Part shown: in pieces, positions 39,770 to 49,548 of the stretch
Position numbering within the stretch: position 1 is the stretch's first letter
Layout: every line of letters starts with the position of its first letter
NCBI GenBank assembly: GCA_019843655.1
Contig: JACDQD010000001.1
Span: forward strand, 42,228,230 to 42,292,229
DNA: 64,000 nt
Source of the DNA: Lethocerus indicus
Taxonomy: Eukaryota > Arthropoda > Insecta > Hemiptera > Belostomatidae
Direction: 5' to 3'
Made by a program: the position numbers and the translations under genes
The notes under the pieces: generated by a model
Told to the model about the DNA's origin: nothing
Database searches by the model: none
The model's input: the letters and a program-made list of their open reading frames with translations, nothing else

Positions 39770-41561
39770 AGCCATGTTATTCACTTTGGGCGTAATGAAT
39801 GAAACGGAATAAATGTTAGACATTCAATAATATAATTAAGACATACCAATATCTGATATGTATATATCTATTCGTGCAGAACCTTGCGGTAATATTCATA
39901 GCGGACCATTGCAGTCGCTCCGTTTCCGGGCCTCAGCGAGATCGCTTGTTTTTGTTAACTTGTATTGTTTCTCCGTTTGCACGCCTCAAATAAATATTGA
40001 TCTTTAGTGTACAGTGCTCGATTCAAAGCGGGCCATTTCTCTCGGCTTGGGTGATATTTTTTCTAGTTATGTTTTTTCGTGTCCGCTGGCAGATTGAATT
40101 TCCCCGCCGCACCACCCCTCCCTCCGTTTTCGCCAATGCATTGCTAATTGAGCGATATTCAGACTGGGAGAAGGCCGGGGCCGAGTCTGAAAATCACAAC
40201 ATCAACGATGAAAGGGAAAACCGGCGGGTCGCGCAAAACAAAACCCCCACGATCGATACAACTCTGTACCAACTGGTAATAATTTTTAATACCCGTTTTG
40301 TGGAATCGGCGATGGTTTGGAACATGACCCCCGCCCCTGCGAACGCCGCCATATAGGGATAAGGATTTCTGCTCGTGAAACGAGGAATAGTATCCCTAAA
40401 ACCAATCGCCGGGTATGCCAGCCGAACATCATGAACATAAAAAATATGCCGAGCCGCCAACGCTACAGTAATTTATGGAATGGACGCAACTGATGATGTG
40501 ATGGCGCGACGCCGAAAGTTCTGTTTGAAACCAGACCCTCCACAAGGGACAAGAAGTCCCTCCAATCGTTCCTTCTATAATACCCCAAATTGACAGTCGT
40601 TATTGAAGATCCGTCGAGCCTAAAACAAGAAAATTGTTGTTGCCTAACTAAACAAAATTTTAAACGAAACGTGATCACTGTATTGAAACCCTTTCCAATC
40701 ATTATTTATACGAAAATGAAATCGTAAAAGCCTTATCCGGCAGATGGAAGAAAAAAGTAAATACCTATAATCTTCTGATCCAATCTAGGTAATTTCGAGA
40801 ATTATGATGATTGCATATTTCATTAGGGCGCATTTCGCCCCTCGGGACCCCGCCCCCCCTTTCAAAAGAATATCTTATATAATCCCGGATAATTTCAAAA
40901 GTAATAATCCAGATGGAATTACCCGACGGTTTTTATTTCTTTCCGAAGAATCGGTAGCTCCGAATGGAAGGAAAGTGCCAATCTGAGATACGATTCAATT
41001 TCGAATTCCATTAGCTATATGTAGTAGGCATATATCATCGTGCCCTGGAACTCCGGCAGGGCCGCTATAAAGTCCTGAATGCCTAATAGAATATTAATGT
41101 AATAAAATATACGGCCGAATGGCGAAACGGGAATTTAATTCCATTAAAGGAGACTGCAGGTGATTGAAATTTTGACAATATAATAGAAACGAAACGGTAA
41201 ATAGATCAATAGCGCGTTTTAGGTATATTAATGTTTTATAATAACTTAGACTATAAAACATTTAAGAACATAAACCACGGCGGATAAGGTAAAATAGCTG
41301 CGCCTCTATATAAACAAAACACGGAATCCACACATGAAGATAAATGACAGAAAGTCAACGGGTGCTACAAACACGTTAAACTCAACATGTTAATAATGTT
41401 ATTGTAACATAAATTTCACTTATTGTATTTTACAGTTGTGACAATAAACAATTTAAAAAAATGAAATAAAGAAAATACTTTGGTAATTTTTATATTCATT
41501 AATCTTTTTATGGTGGCCACAAACGTTTTGATCAGAAGGAAACGAATAGAATACCGTATAT
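38200..41561. other. Non-coding intergenic region
   Basis: Mostly AT-rich with no supportable gene. A minus-strand open frame at 38981-39280 (99 codons) has a start codon but no upstream promoter, signal peptide or recognisable domain; I leave it uncalled. A TA microsatellite interrupts the region at 39717-39766. Confidence 0.45.
39717..39766. repeat. (TA)n microsatellite
   Basis: About 25 TA repeats. Confidence 0.98.
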
Positions 41562-41803
41562 TAACTAGATTAGAAAAAATAAACTTTTTTCAATACATTT
41601 TGCATGAACAGGAAAACATTTATGATCGTGAATACCAGATCGGTTTCTTGTCATACATTTGGAAGTCAGAACCTAATAGTTGTGACCAGCTGTGTGATCA
41701 AATATATATTTGACCGATAATCCGACAAAGACGTAAGCCGATTAACGAAATCCCTCCCAACCCAAATAAGATAAACAACATACCCCAAAAACACAATAAC
41801 AAG

Positions 41804-41838
<35 letters not shown>

Positions 41839-42050
41839 AATATACGACAGACAACCACCACAGTACAAGTGACAGTGACAGTGCAGTGAGGATGCCCAAA
41901 AAACATCCAAAGTGCCAAAGTGTCTAACACCGCTACTGAAGCCGAAACCGGCGAGCGGCCGAAACCGGTCTAGCAAAAGACCAAACCAGCGAGAGGAGAC
42001 AGAAATACACGTAATCCAAGGTATTCCAGCCCCTCGCAGATCACAAACAG
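41562..42050 (+). mobile_element. Hammerhead-family element copy with ribozyme insertion and CA tract
   Basis: One of the longest copies in the sense orientation. It starts at AACTAGATTAGAAAAAATAA, then carries the CAGATCGGTTTCTTGTCATA block, a (CA)n tract at about 41806-41832, ACAAGTGACAG, CCAAAAAACATCCAAAGTGC, the ribozyme region (41932-41974) and the tail to TCGCAGATCACAAACAG. In the ribozyme, CTGAAG is followed by CCGAAACCGGCGAGCGGCC instead of the normal hairpin, so A9 is lost and part of the 3' core appears duplicated into stem II. The motif is predicted inactive. No ORF is present. Confidence 0.7.
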
Positions 42051-44065
42051 TCTATTCGAAACCAATAGAAATTTTTTTAATCTTATAATCTTTTATCAGA
42101 GGGTTAATAATAAATACCTGGTCTTCATATTTGGAAAATTAAAAACAAGAACTAAAAAACCAGTAATGCTGGAATAAATTATCGGGTGGAGTACGTGGTT
42201 CCAAACCCTCGCGAGAATAAGAAAATTTTAACGTATTTCTACTAATAATTTCATTCTCATTCAGATAAATTTTCCTTGTCCTCGTATATCGTGTCGTAAA
42301 TTTTAATTTAATTCAATATTAAAGCGACCGAGAAATACCATTCTTAGTCATAAAAATATACGAGAGAAATCGAATTACTAATGGGGAAGGATATTGTGAC
42401 GGGGGTCGGAAGGACGTTCCGGTTGGTCTGCCGAGCCCGAATAAGGAACGAAGGTAGAGGTTATAATAACGTATACCCGAGGTTCTATGTCGCAACCCTC
42501 CGACCCCGGCAGCCCCGTTCGACCGTAACACCCCGGGGTGGACAGTATTTTAAAGAATAGCCTGCCCTTATCGAACCAGCGTTACGAGATTATCTCTCCC
42601 GGGTTATTCCAAAATTGTGCCTTTATACGGCCATTTCCTTTCACAACTGACAAGGGAAACGACTCCTGGGTACAATTAACCCACTAGTGAATATGACACA
42701 AGAAAATTAACGGTCACGGATATTTGCGGTAGAACGTTTTAACGTCTCAGCGTACAGTTATTTGTTGCCTCAGAGATAATGTCATGGAATAGTTTCAGAT
42801 ACGGGAAAAAAAAGTAATTGACCCCTTAGGTAATTACAATAATGAAATTGAAGAATGTATATGTCACACTGAAACTCTGATATCTGGCAAATGTCGATAT
42901 TCTCCGGTGAGTGTCAGCATTCACATAGCCGCTTGGCATGCACCGATGGCGAATGTTGAGAAATATTTTTATTACGTTAAGGCAAAACATGTGAGTTTGT
43001 AATATAGGATATATGTCTGAATAATAGAAATAATATTACGATATACGTGACAATACGAGAAAGCTTAAGTAACAGCACGTTTAAATAAACTGTTGAACTG
43101 TCCTTTTGTGCTTCGGCGGCACTGTCACTAACTTATATATCAAATTAAAACGTCATAACGATTAAGGATGCTTGCGAAAGGATGCTACATCGAGAGTCCG
43201 TACCAATTTAAGGGCAATTTCAGTGAGAATTTTTAAAACGAAACTGCCTGACGGGAGCCTGAATCGAACCGTCAACATGCGGCATTAAATTCGATCTAAT
43301 AAAACAAGTTAGCGATTCCGATTCTTCCGTACCACAGCGTATAGTAATGGGAGACCACTTTTTTACTCCCCCCCCCCTCCCCCACACGGGGTTATCGATC
43401 GAAACGGACAGAAATCGTACGAATTAGTCGTCTCTGAAATAACACCGGACTTTTTTTTTGTCACGATCGCGGCAACTGCAATGAAATAAATTGCCATGAC
43501 GAATGGCGGATCCGTCAGCATAAACGGCAGGGCTCGAAACCTCTTCATTGTACATGGCCACCTCGCAACTTTGTAGTTGGGACTGAACTTTGTCTTTAAG
43601 CCAGTCATCACAGAACAAACTACCAAACTGAATTCTAATTAGTATACTTGGGTTCGCCGGCTCATCTGTAAGGTTTGGAGTTTTATTCCGACTATTCTTT
43701 AAGTTATAATAACAAGGATAACTTTCAAAATACGAGTTCATTTATTTTAAGTAGTCGAAACTCCCGTGTCAGATACTTTAAAATCGTAAAATATAAAGAG
43801 GAAATTCCGAGTCAAACTTCGCCAACCACGTTGTCAGTCCCGGCCACGAAACGAAAAGCATTAGGAGCTCACTAAAACTAATACACCCGGGGGGAAAACG
43901 CAAAGAAATCGAGATAGTAGTACGGTGACATTGAAGGACAGGTAAAAGAACGTAATAAATGAGAAAATTAACTCCATATTTCCCGCAATTAGGGCTCAAC
44001 AAAAGAAACCTGGTAACGTCAAACGAAATCACTATCGATCTATAAAAACAATGACATTCCCAAGT

Positions 44066-44068
<3 letters not shown>
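42051..44068. other. Non-coding intergenic region
   Basis: No gene supported. Around 43245-43330 (minus strand) a CGGTTCGATTCAGG segment ends in a TGACGG/CCGTCA hairpin, similar to tRNA-derived element ends; no complete tRNA or SINE can be drawn. Confidence 0.45.

Positions 44069-44114
<46 letters not shown>
44069..44114. repeat. (TA)n microsatellite
   Basis: About 23 TA repeats, just upstream of a hammerhead-family copy. Confidence 0.98.
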
Positions 44115-44116
<2 letters not shown>

Positions 44117-44154
44117 ACGAAAGAAGAAACAACCTCCACGAAGTAAACTTGCAG

Positions 44155-44285
44155 ACAGGATGCCTCCCAAACATCCCATGTGCCTGTGTAACTCACCCCA
44201 ATACTGACAGACACAGCGCTACTGAAGATGATGGCTTGCGGCCGAAACCGGTCTAGCAAACGACCAAGCCGTCGAGGATACGGAA
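44155..44285 (+). mobile_element. Short hammerhead-family copy upstream of gene A
   Basis: Contains the CCCAAACATCCCATGTGCC equivalent of the family's pre-ribozyme block, the ribozyme-like region at 44218-44257 and a short post-ribozyme part (AAACGACCAAGCCGTCGAGGA). The tail and the 5' subrepeats are missing. It ends about 290 bp upstream of the gene A TATA box. Confidence 0.6.
44218..44257 (+). ncRNA. Hammerhead-ribozyme-like motif, enlarged stem II junction
   Basis: GCTA, CTGAAGA, then TGAT ahead of the GGC-TTGCG-GCC hairpin, GAAA, CCGGU, C17 and UAGC. Stem I pairs perfectly over four bases and all core residues exist, but three extra bases sit between A9 and stem II compared with the other copies. 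Activity is doubtful. Confidence 0.4.
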
Positions 44286-44442
44286 AATCCAGAAAACTGC
44301 GGAATTAATCAGAACATAAAGAGTCGAAGCGGTGAAACTTTTACCGGATCGCGTAAGAAGAAGACCGCTGAGCGTTCGGGTCTACTAGAGTGGGTTATCC
44401 GGGACGTGCGGTTAGCCGGCGGGGCTTTACATAAGGGCTCGT

Positions 44443-44448
<6 letters not shown>

Positions 44449-44504
<56 letters not shown>
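44449..44504 (+). promoter_or_regulatory. (CT)28 tract upstream of the gene A promoter
   Basis: An unbroken CT (GA on the other strand) repeat ends about 70 bp upstream of the gene A TATA box. Such tracts bind GAGA-factor-type proteins in insects and can keep promoters open. Here it may be either a functional GAGA element or a simple microsatellite; position is the only support. Confidence 0.6.
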
Positions 44505-44508
<4 letters not shown>

Positions 44509-44576
44509 GTCTGTCCGGCCTGTAAGTGCCGAGGGCGGAAGGCCGTGTTGCTCAAGCGGCGCCGAGTGGGGCCGGG

Positions 44577-44583
44577 TATATAT
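44577..44583 (+). promoter_or_regulatory. TATA box of gene A
   Basis: TATATAT in GC-rich surroundings, 43-49 bp upstream of the ATG at 44626. A start site about 30 bp downstream gives a leader of roughly 15-20 bases. Confidence 0.75.
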
Positions 44584-44625
44584 GCCGGCGCGCCCGCCCG
44601 CCACTCCTCGAGTTGGACGGAGATC

Positions 44626-44779
44626 ATGCGCTCGACTATAGTGCAGTGGGCAGGTGTTGTTCTCCTCGGCAGTTTCGGCTGGCACGGCCGGGCCGCCTCC
44701 GCTGCCGCCTACATCTACACCAGCCGCCGCGGCGCTACCCCGACTTACATTAGCCTCGACGGAGAATCCCATACTCCAG
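44626..44779 (+). CDS. Gene A exon 1 (signal peptide)
   Basis: Starts MRSTIVQWAGVVLLGSFGW, a basic n-region and hydrophobic core, followed by Ala-rich AASAAA as likely cleavage region. It ends CCAG|GTAAGG in phase 1 within a Gly codon, the same position type as exon 1 of gene B. The next in-frame stop lies inside the intron at about 44809. Confidence 0.85.
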
Positions 44780-44904
44780 GTAAGGCCGTGGAAAGTCGGG
44801 TGGTTTAAATATTGTTTCAGCCTTCAAATATATTTTTAGATATATCTTGTAGAGATATGATATATCTAATTACACGGAGGAAGTTTCGATATATCGGTGA
44901 GTAT

Positions 44905-44978
<74 letters not shown>

Positions 44979-45140
44979 TATAATTTTACTTGAAATAAGT
45001 TGTTACTTATTAGCACAAATAAATTCATAATTAAACTACATCGTTCTTTGATTAATCGTACAACAATTAATTGAGTGAATGTAATGTTAATACGCCTTTT
45101 GTCCTGAAAACGAACCGCATACATTTGATTGGCTATTTTA

Positions 45141-45205
<65 letters not shown>

Positions 45206-48200
45206 ATATGTTGGTTAATTGAATTCCATTGGTCAAACTCATAAACGGATAAACTGTTTTGTAGTTATTAACAATCATCGAGTATATGATATGTTGCACT
45301 CGGTGGGGATCTGAACAAAGTATTTATTTGTAAAGTAGATTATGTTAATTTTATAGTGTACATCAAATCGTTCAATTATTGAAAGTAAAGTGGTCAAATT
45401 TGCAGAAAGTAAAATGTCCCTGTCCCTGTCCCGCCACCCGGGAGCGCGCGTAGAACCAGCGATAATAAGAAAAATAATCAACAAAATAATTCTGTCGACC
45501 GTACGGCGTCAAATTAATTAACCATTCTCACTGATGTCACCAAATTTTATAGGATCCGATATGCGAGAAACGGAAGCAGGCTAGATTAAGACTATAGGCG
45601 ACTATATTAATGTATAGTTAATTGTTATTAGAGAATTAGACTGTATAGATTGGCGTATAAACAATATATACGATATTATACAGTATCGTGTGATCCTCCT
45701 ACTGGAAGTGATAATTTAAAACTAATTTAAAAAATTACGGCCCTTACAGGCAATGAATACAGCATCGTAAAATCGAAAGAGTTGACCGAGAGATCGAACG
45801 ATGCCGGCGAAAAAGGGCGGGAAGCTAAAGAGAGCGAAGGTCGGGGTCGCGCTATAGAGTGGGGACCGCCCCCGGAGCTCAAATGGACAGCTCACGCGGA
45901 GGAATCTTACCATTCCGCGGAGCCAGAATGGTCTTCGGACGCTGAGGAGACCTACCACTCGACAGATCCTCAATGGACGTCGGAGGCGGAAGACACTTAC
46001 CACGAAGGGGAGCCAAAGTGGACACCGCCCGACGACCGACCGCAAAATTCCGTGGAGCCCGAAAGGAAGCCGCCCGTTGTTCAAATCCAGCCTTCTCTCG
46101 AACCGAATTGGACGCCGCCCGCGTTCCAATCCCAACACCCAGTGGAGCCCAAATGGACGCCGCCTCCAGTACAACTCCAGCCTTCTGTCCAGCCAGAATG
46201 GGCACCGCCCGCATTCCAGCCCCACCAGTCCTCGCAGCCAAAATGGACACCGCCAGTAGACCAACTCCAGCCCTCCGCGGAGCCGAAATGGACGCAGCCC
46301 GCATTCCAGCCCCACCAGTCCTCGCAGCCAAAATGGACACCGCCAGTAGACCAACTCCAGCCCTCCGCGGAGCCGAAATGGACGCAGCCCGCGTTGCAAC
46401 CCCAGCACACAGCGGAGCCAAAATGGACACCGCCCGCGTCGCAACCCCAGCATACCGCGGAGCCAAAATGGACACCGCCCGCGTTGCAGCCCGAACACAC
46501 CGCGGAGCCAAAATGGACACCGCCCGGGTTGCAGCCCGAGCAGCCCGCGGGGCACAAACAGACACCGCCCGCATTGCAATCGCAAAATTGGACACCGCCC
46601 GAAGTGGAGCTCCGGAACGACGTGCGGGCGTTGGACAAAGAGCAGGAGGGGCCGACATGGACGCCGGAAGGGGAGCAAACCGACGACCCCGAGGACCATT
46701 ACGGGGACGAGGATTGGGTGCCGGCGGCCGAGGACACCGGTGGTCACCAGTGGGCACCCGACGACGGACATAACCACGTCCAGCCTAAGGTACGTTAAGC
46801 AGTTTTTTCAGACGGGTCGAACACGCATTTCTCCATTAGAGTCTTTCATAATCGTTTATACGCGTCTGTCTTAATACATCGAATTCGGATACTTAAATAG
46901 AGTTTTATCGCCGACGCAATTTAACCGAATATATATTTTTCTCCCTAAGGTGAGTTTCAGCGAGAGCCGTTACCAGGAGCCGGCTCACGACCACTCTGAG
47001 GCCGGAGGATCGTCGCACCATTCGTCCCACTACTCGTCGAGCGGGCACAAAGACAACGTCGGCTACAAGAACTACGAGAGCTTCTCGAAGGGGAGCAGAG
47101 GCGAGCACGGCGATCGCGGAGACAGCGGGTACCATAAATCCGGCGACGGTACCGATCACTCGTCGCACGACTCCGCCCACGAGGAAGGCTCGCACTCGAG
47201 CGAGGAAGAGGGCCACGAAGGGGGCCAGTTCGGGGCCAACTCGGGCCACAAGAAAGGGGACAAGACCGACGGCTACCACACCCTCGAGCACAAGGACGAG
47301 TACCGCAAAGAGCACACCTTCTACGACAACGCCCACCGCGCGGGACACCACTCCAAGTACGGGGACTACGAGGCCGAGAATTCGAGCGAGGAAGGAGGTG
47401 AGCACGCCGCCAGCACGGCGTATCGTACCGTTAAATACATAAATCCCGAGACGATCAAATTCCCGGAAAGAGATTCCGCTGCCACGATTGTCGAGTTTCT
47501 CTCGGGACTATCTTGATATTTCTTCTCCGCGCTCTTCCTCGTTCTAAGGTAGACTTCGGGGGTGTACGATTCCCCAGCGAGAAATGACGGCGCATGGTCG
47601 TTCTCCCTCGTTTAATTTCTTTTAGAGCATGGTAGGGGTCGGCCGAACGCCTCGTAGCGGGGCGAGTCTTAAGTCCGAAGGAAACACAATTTCTCCGTGT
47701 TCAATATGGGATCCGATCTTCGGACCTAATGTTTGTGGACCTTCTACCGAATTATCGAGTTGTTTTCACGAGGTTGATTTATTCTTTATAGATTCATAGT
47801 ATGATTCGCTATTACCGGTTACCGCTACATCTCTAGTTGTAGCATTTCAATCGAATACGTAAAATGTTTCGCTAGTTCTGTGAAACAGAAACGCTATTTA
47901 ACTGAATGACTATTTTGAAACCGCTCGTTTCTTCCTCACTTCGAGAGCCGTTTCTTCGCTGTCCACCGCCGCGTTTATGCAACCACCCCCCCCCCACCTC
48001 ACCTCGATTAAATTCAGTGAGAAACCCCTTAAGTTTTTATTCCCTCGAGGTATTTTTACTGGGGGGTTACGACACAGATTATAATCACCGTCGCCGATTG
48101 CCCAACGGAGTGACCGACCGGCTGCGGGATACCGCGGGCTTCATCGTTGCGCAATCGGCAGTAAGTACGACAAACTGATCACCGACTACTCAAAACCGAA

Positions 48201-49153
48201 ATGGTTTTGAAACACACCTCCATGTATCGGAGAAGGATGGGGCTCTTCGCTCGTAAGCGAGGGAAATTATGACTAACGATGATTTGCGGTGGAGAAGCCG
48301 ACATCAAGAAGGAGCCCGTGATGAAGAAATAATTTATTTAGTTCGATCGTTTATTTTAAGAACCGGTCACAATTCACGACATTTATTCGAAAACCGGTTG
48401 AGCGTAGGAGGCGATAAGCGTGAGGAGTCGGCGTGAAACACTCGTCAGGGCCCCTCAAGTGAATGAAGACGAGCCAGACATTTACCACGGATGTTAGCTT
48501 GAAAGCTAACATAAGTAGGGACAGTGATCGCAAGTCGCCCCTGGGATCACGAATAGGGCGTGATAACAGCTGACCGCTAATAGCGCCCTATTAAACAAAA
48601 TGAATAAAGGAAAGAAGAGCACTCGAGGTTTCTTACGGGATCCGAGTTATAATCGATTCTAACCCCCACAAGAGGGGTAGGAAACCTCTAACTAGAAAAT
48701 GTTTAGTTGAATTTTACTTTTTTGTTTCCATTTTAATTTACAATATCCACTCGCCTGTTTGGCCTTAAGACCGTTTTCGGTTTCTCGCCATCGTCACATT
48801 GTGATTCCGACAGCATTACCAACGCCGCGTCGATAGCTGCTAGTTCCGATAACAGGCCGTTTCAACCCGGGATCACCCCATTTACCTCGACAAAAGTTTT
48901 ATTGCTAAATTGGAATCTTATTATTGCAGGCGAGAAGAAAGGGGGCTTTCACAACTCGGGACACGACGAGAAAGATAAAGGTAAAGATTCTCATTACGAT
49001 AAAGGATCCTTCGTAGAGGAGCATGAGGGCCACAAGGGCTCTTCCGGGAAGGAGTCGCATCGTGGCGATAAGAGCGACTACGCTAACAAAGAATCCAGCA
49101 AAGGAGGCACCACCCACGGCGACACCTACAGCCATACTTCCCCTCTCAAATAA
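44626..49153 (+). CDS. Gene A: secreted W/P-repeat protein with a His/Gly-rich C-terminal region (4 exons, 621 aa)
   Basis: Exons: 44626-44779, 45750-46789, 46950-47397, 48930-49153. All junctions are GT-AG and the phases (1, 0, 1) join into one 1,866-base frame. Order in the protein: signal peptide (about 1-27); short linker; about 21 degenerate 15-residue repeats centred on P-K-W-T-P-P (about 88-390); then a Gly/Ser/His/Glu-rich region (399-547) with the motif GYH-x3-EHKDEYRKEH-x-FYD around 506-522; and a charged Lys/Asp/Gly tail. From residue 399 on it aligns with gene B on the opposite strand downstream, so the two are paralogues and the repeat exon is an addition in A. Composition (low complexity, no cysteine in the repeats, periodic W and Y) suggests a secreted structural or extracellular-matrix protein such as cuticle, eggshell or secretion; this is inference. 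I do not recognise a named gene. Confidence 0.85.
44909..44973. repeat. (TA)n microsatellite in gene A intron 1
   Basis: About 32 TA repeats. Confidence 0.98.
45144..45202. repeat. Second (TA)n microsatellite in gene A intron 1
   Basis: About 29 TA repeats, 170 bp after the first. Confidence 0.98.
45750..46789 (+). CDS. Gene A exon 2 (tryptophan/proline 15-residue repeats)
   Basis: Acceptor TTACAG at 45744-45749; the first two bases GC complete the Gly codon begun in exon 1. The frame is open for 346 codons. The first three or four repeats are of P-x-W-x4-AEE-x-YHS type, the later ones P-K-W-T-P-P-x2-Q-P-x-H-x2 type. Nineteen tryptophans fall near every fifteenth residue, and at two more repeat positions W is replaced (ERKPP, HKQTPP). 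A 90-bp segment is perfectly duplicated (46211-46300 and 46301-46390). The exon ends AAG|GTACGT in phase 0. Confidence 0.85.
46950..47397 (+). CDS. Gene A exon 3 (Gly/Ser/His-rich, paralogous to gene B)
   Basis: Acceptor CTCCCTAAG just before 46950; frame continues in phase 0 from exon 2 after a 160-bp intron. It includes GHKKGDKTDGYH and HKDEYRKEHTFYD, shared with gene B. Donor GGAG|GTGAGC, phase 1. Without splicing the frame would run to a stop at 47516 with an unrelated tail; the match of exon 4 to gene B supports splicing instead. An acceptor 11 bases further in (TTTCAG) would break the frame. Confidence 0.8.
47398..48929 (+). other. Gene A intron 3
   Basis: 1.5 kb, much the longest intron of the gene. 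It contains a decayed hammerhead-like motif at about 48755-48802 on the minus strand and is otherwise featureless. Confidence 0.7.
48755..48802 (-). repeat. Decayed hammerhead-like motif inside gene A intron 3
   Basis: On the minus strand: TGACGATGGCGAGAAACC followed by GAAAACGGTC, the family architecture with a damaged hairpin and stem III. It is antisense to gene A, so it would not act on the gene A pre-mRNA. Confidence 0.4.
48930..49153 (+). CDS. Gene A exon 4 (C-terminal tail)
   Basis: Acceptor TTATTGCAG; the first bases GC complete the Gly codon from exon 3. Encodes EKKGGFHNSGHDEKDKGK, then a VEEHEGHKG segment, which lines up with KKGGHHKSGYHDDHKGHK and VDEHKGHKG of gene B. Stop TAA at 49151. 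Confidence 0.85.
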
Positions 49154-49214
49154 CTAATCCGAATTTTTGTATTATATTTAGTGCCTTAATTATACACTTT
49201 TTGTACATTTTTTC

Positions 49215-49220
49215 AATAAA
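49215..49220 (+). terminator. Polyadenylation signal AATAAA for gene A
   Basis: 62 bp after the stop codon, in a T-rich context. Gives a short 3' UTR. Confidence 0.7.
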
Positions 49221-49503
49221 TTTTTATTTTGTGTACGTTACGGGTATTACTTGAAGTTGCGGTAACGATTCTTAAACCCAACGGTGATATTCGATTGTAC
49301 AATAGAACGCGATATTAAAATTATGTATCGCCAATCGAAAATAACAGAACCAAACTTTATATCATAAAGAAGCAATACTTAAAACGCAGAATAATTAATG
49401 GTAATATATTTATAATAAAAAATATTTTATAACGTGCGACTTTCTGTTTCCACTCGCCTAGTCTGTCCTAAGTTATAATTGTTTATTTTTTTTAATATTG
49501 AGA

Positions 49504-49548
<45 letters not shown>

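Noticed and set aside
44395..44772. Arg/Glu-repeat frame on the minus strand
   Set aside because: Translation of the CT microsatellite and the antisense of gene A exon 1.
45722..46777. 351-codon antisense frame and further open frames across gene A exon 2
   Set aside because: The 45-bp repeat unit is a multiple of three and GC-rich, so stops are excluded in several frames at once. Only the + frame beginning at 45752 connects by splice phase to a signal peptide and to exons matching gene B.
46950..47516. Unspliced 188-codon reading of gene A exon 3
   Set aside because: The tail after the GTGAGC donor has different composition and no match in gene B, whereas exon 4 restores the alignment in phase.
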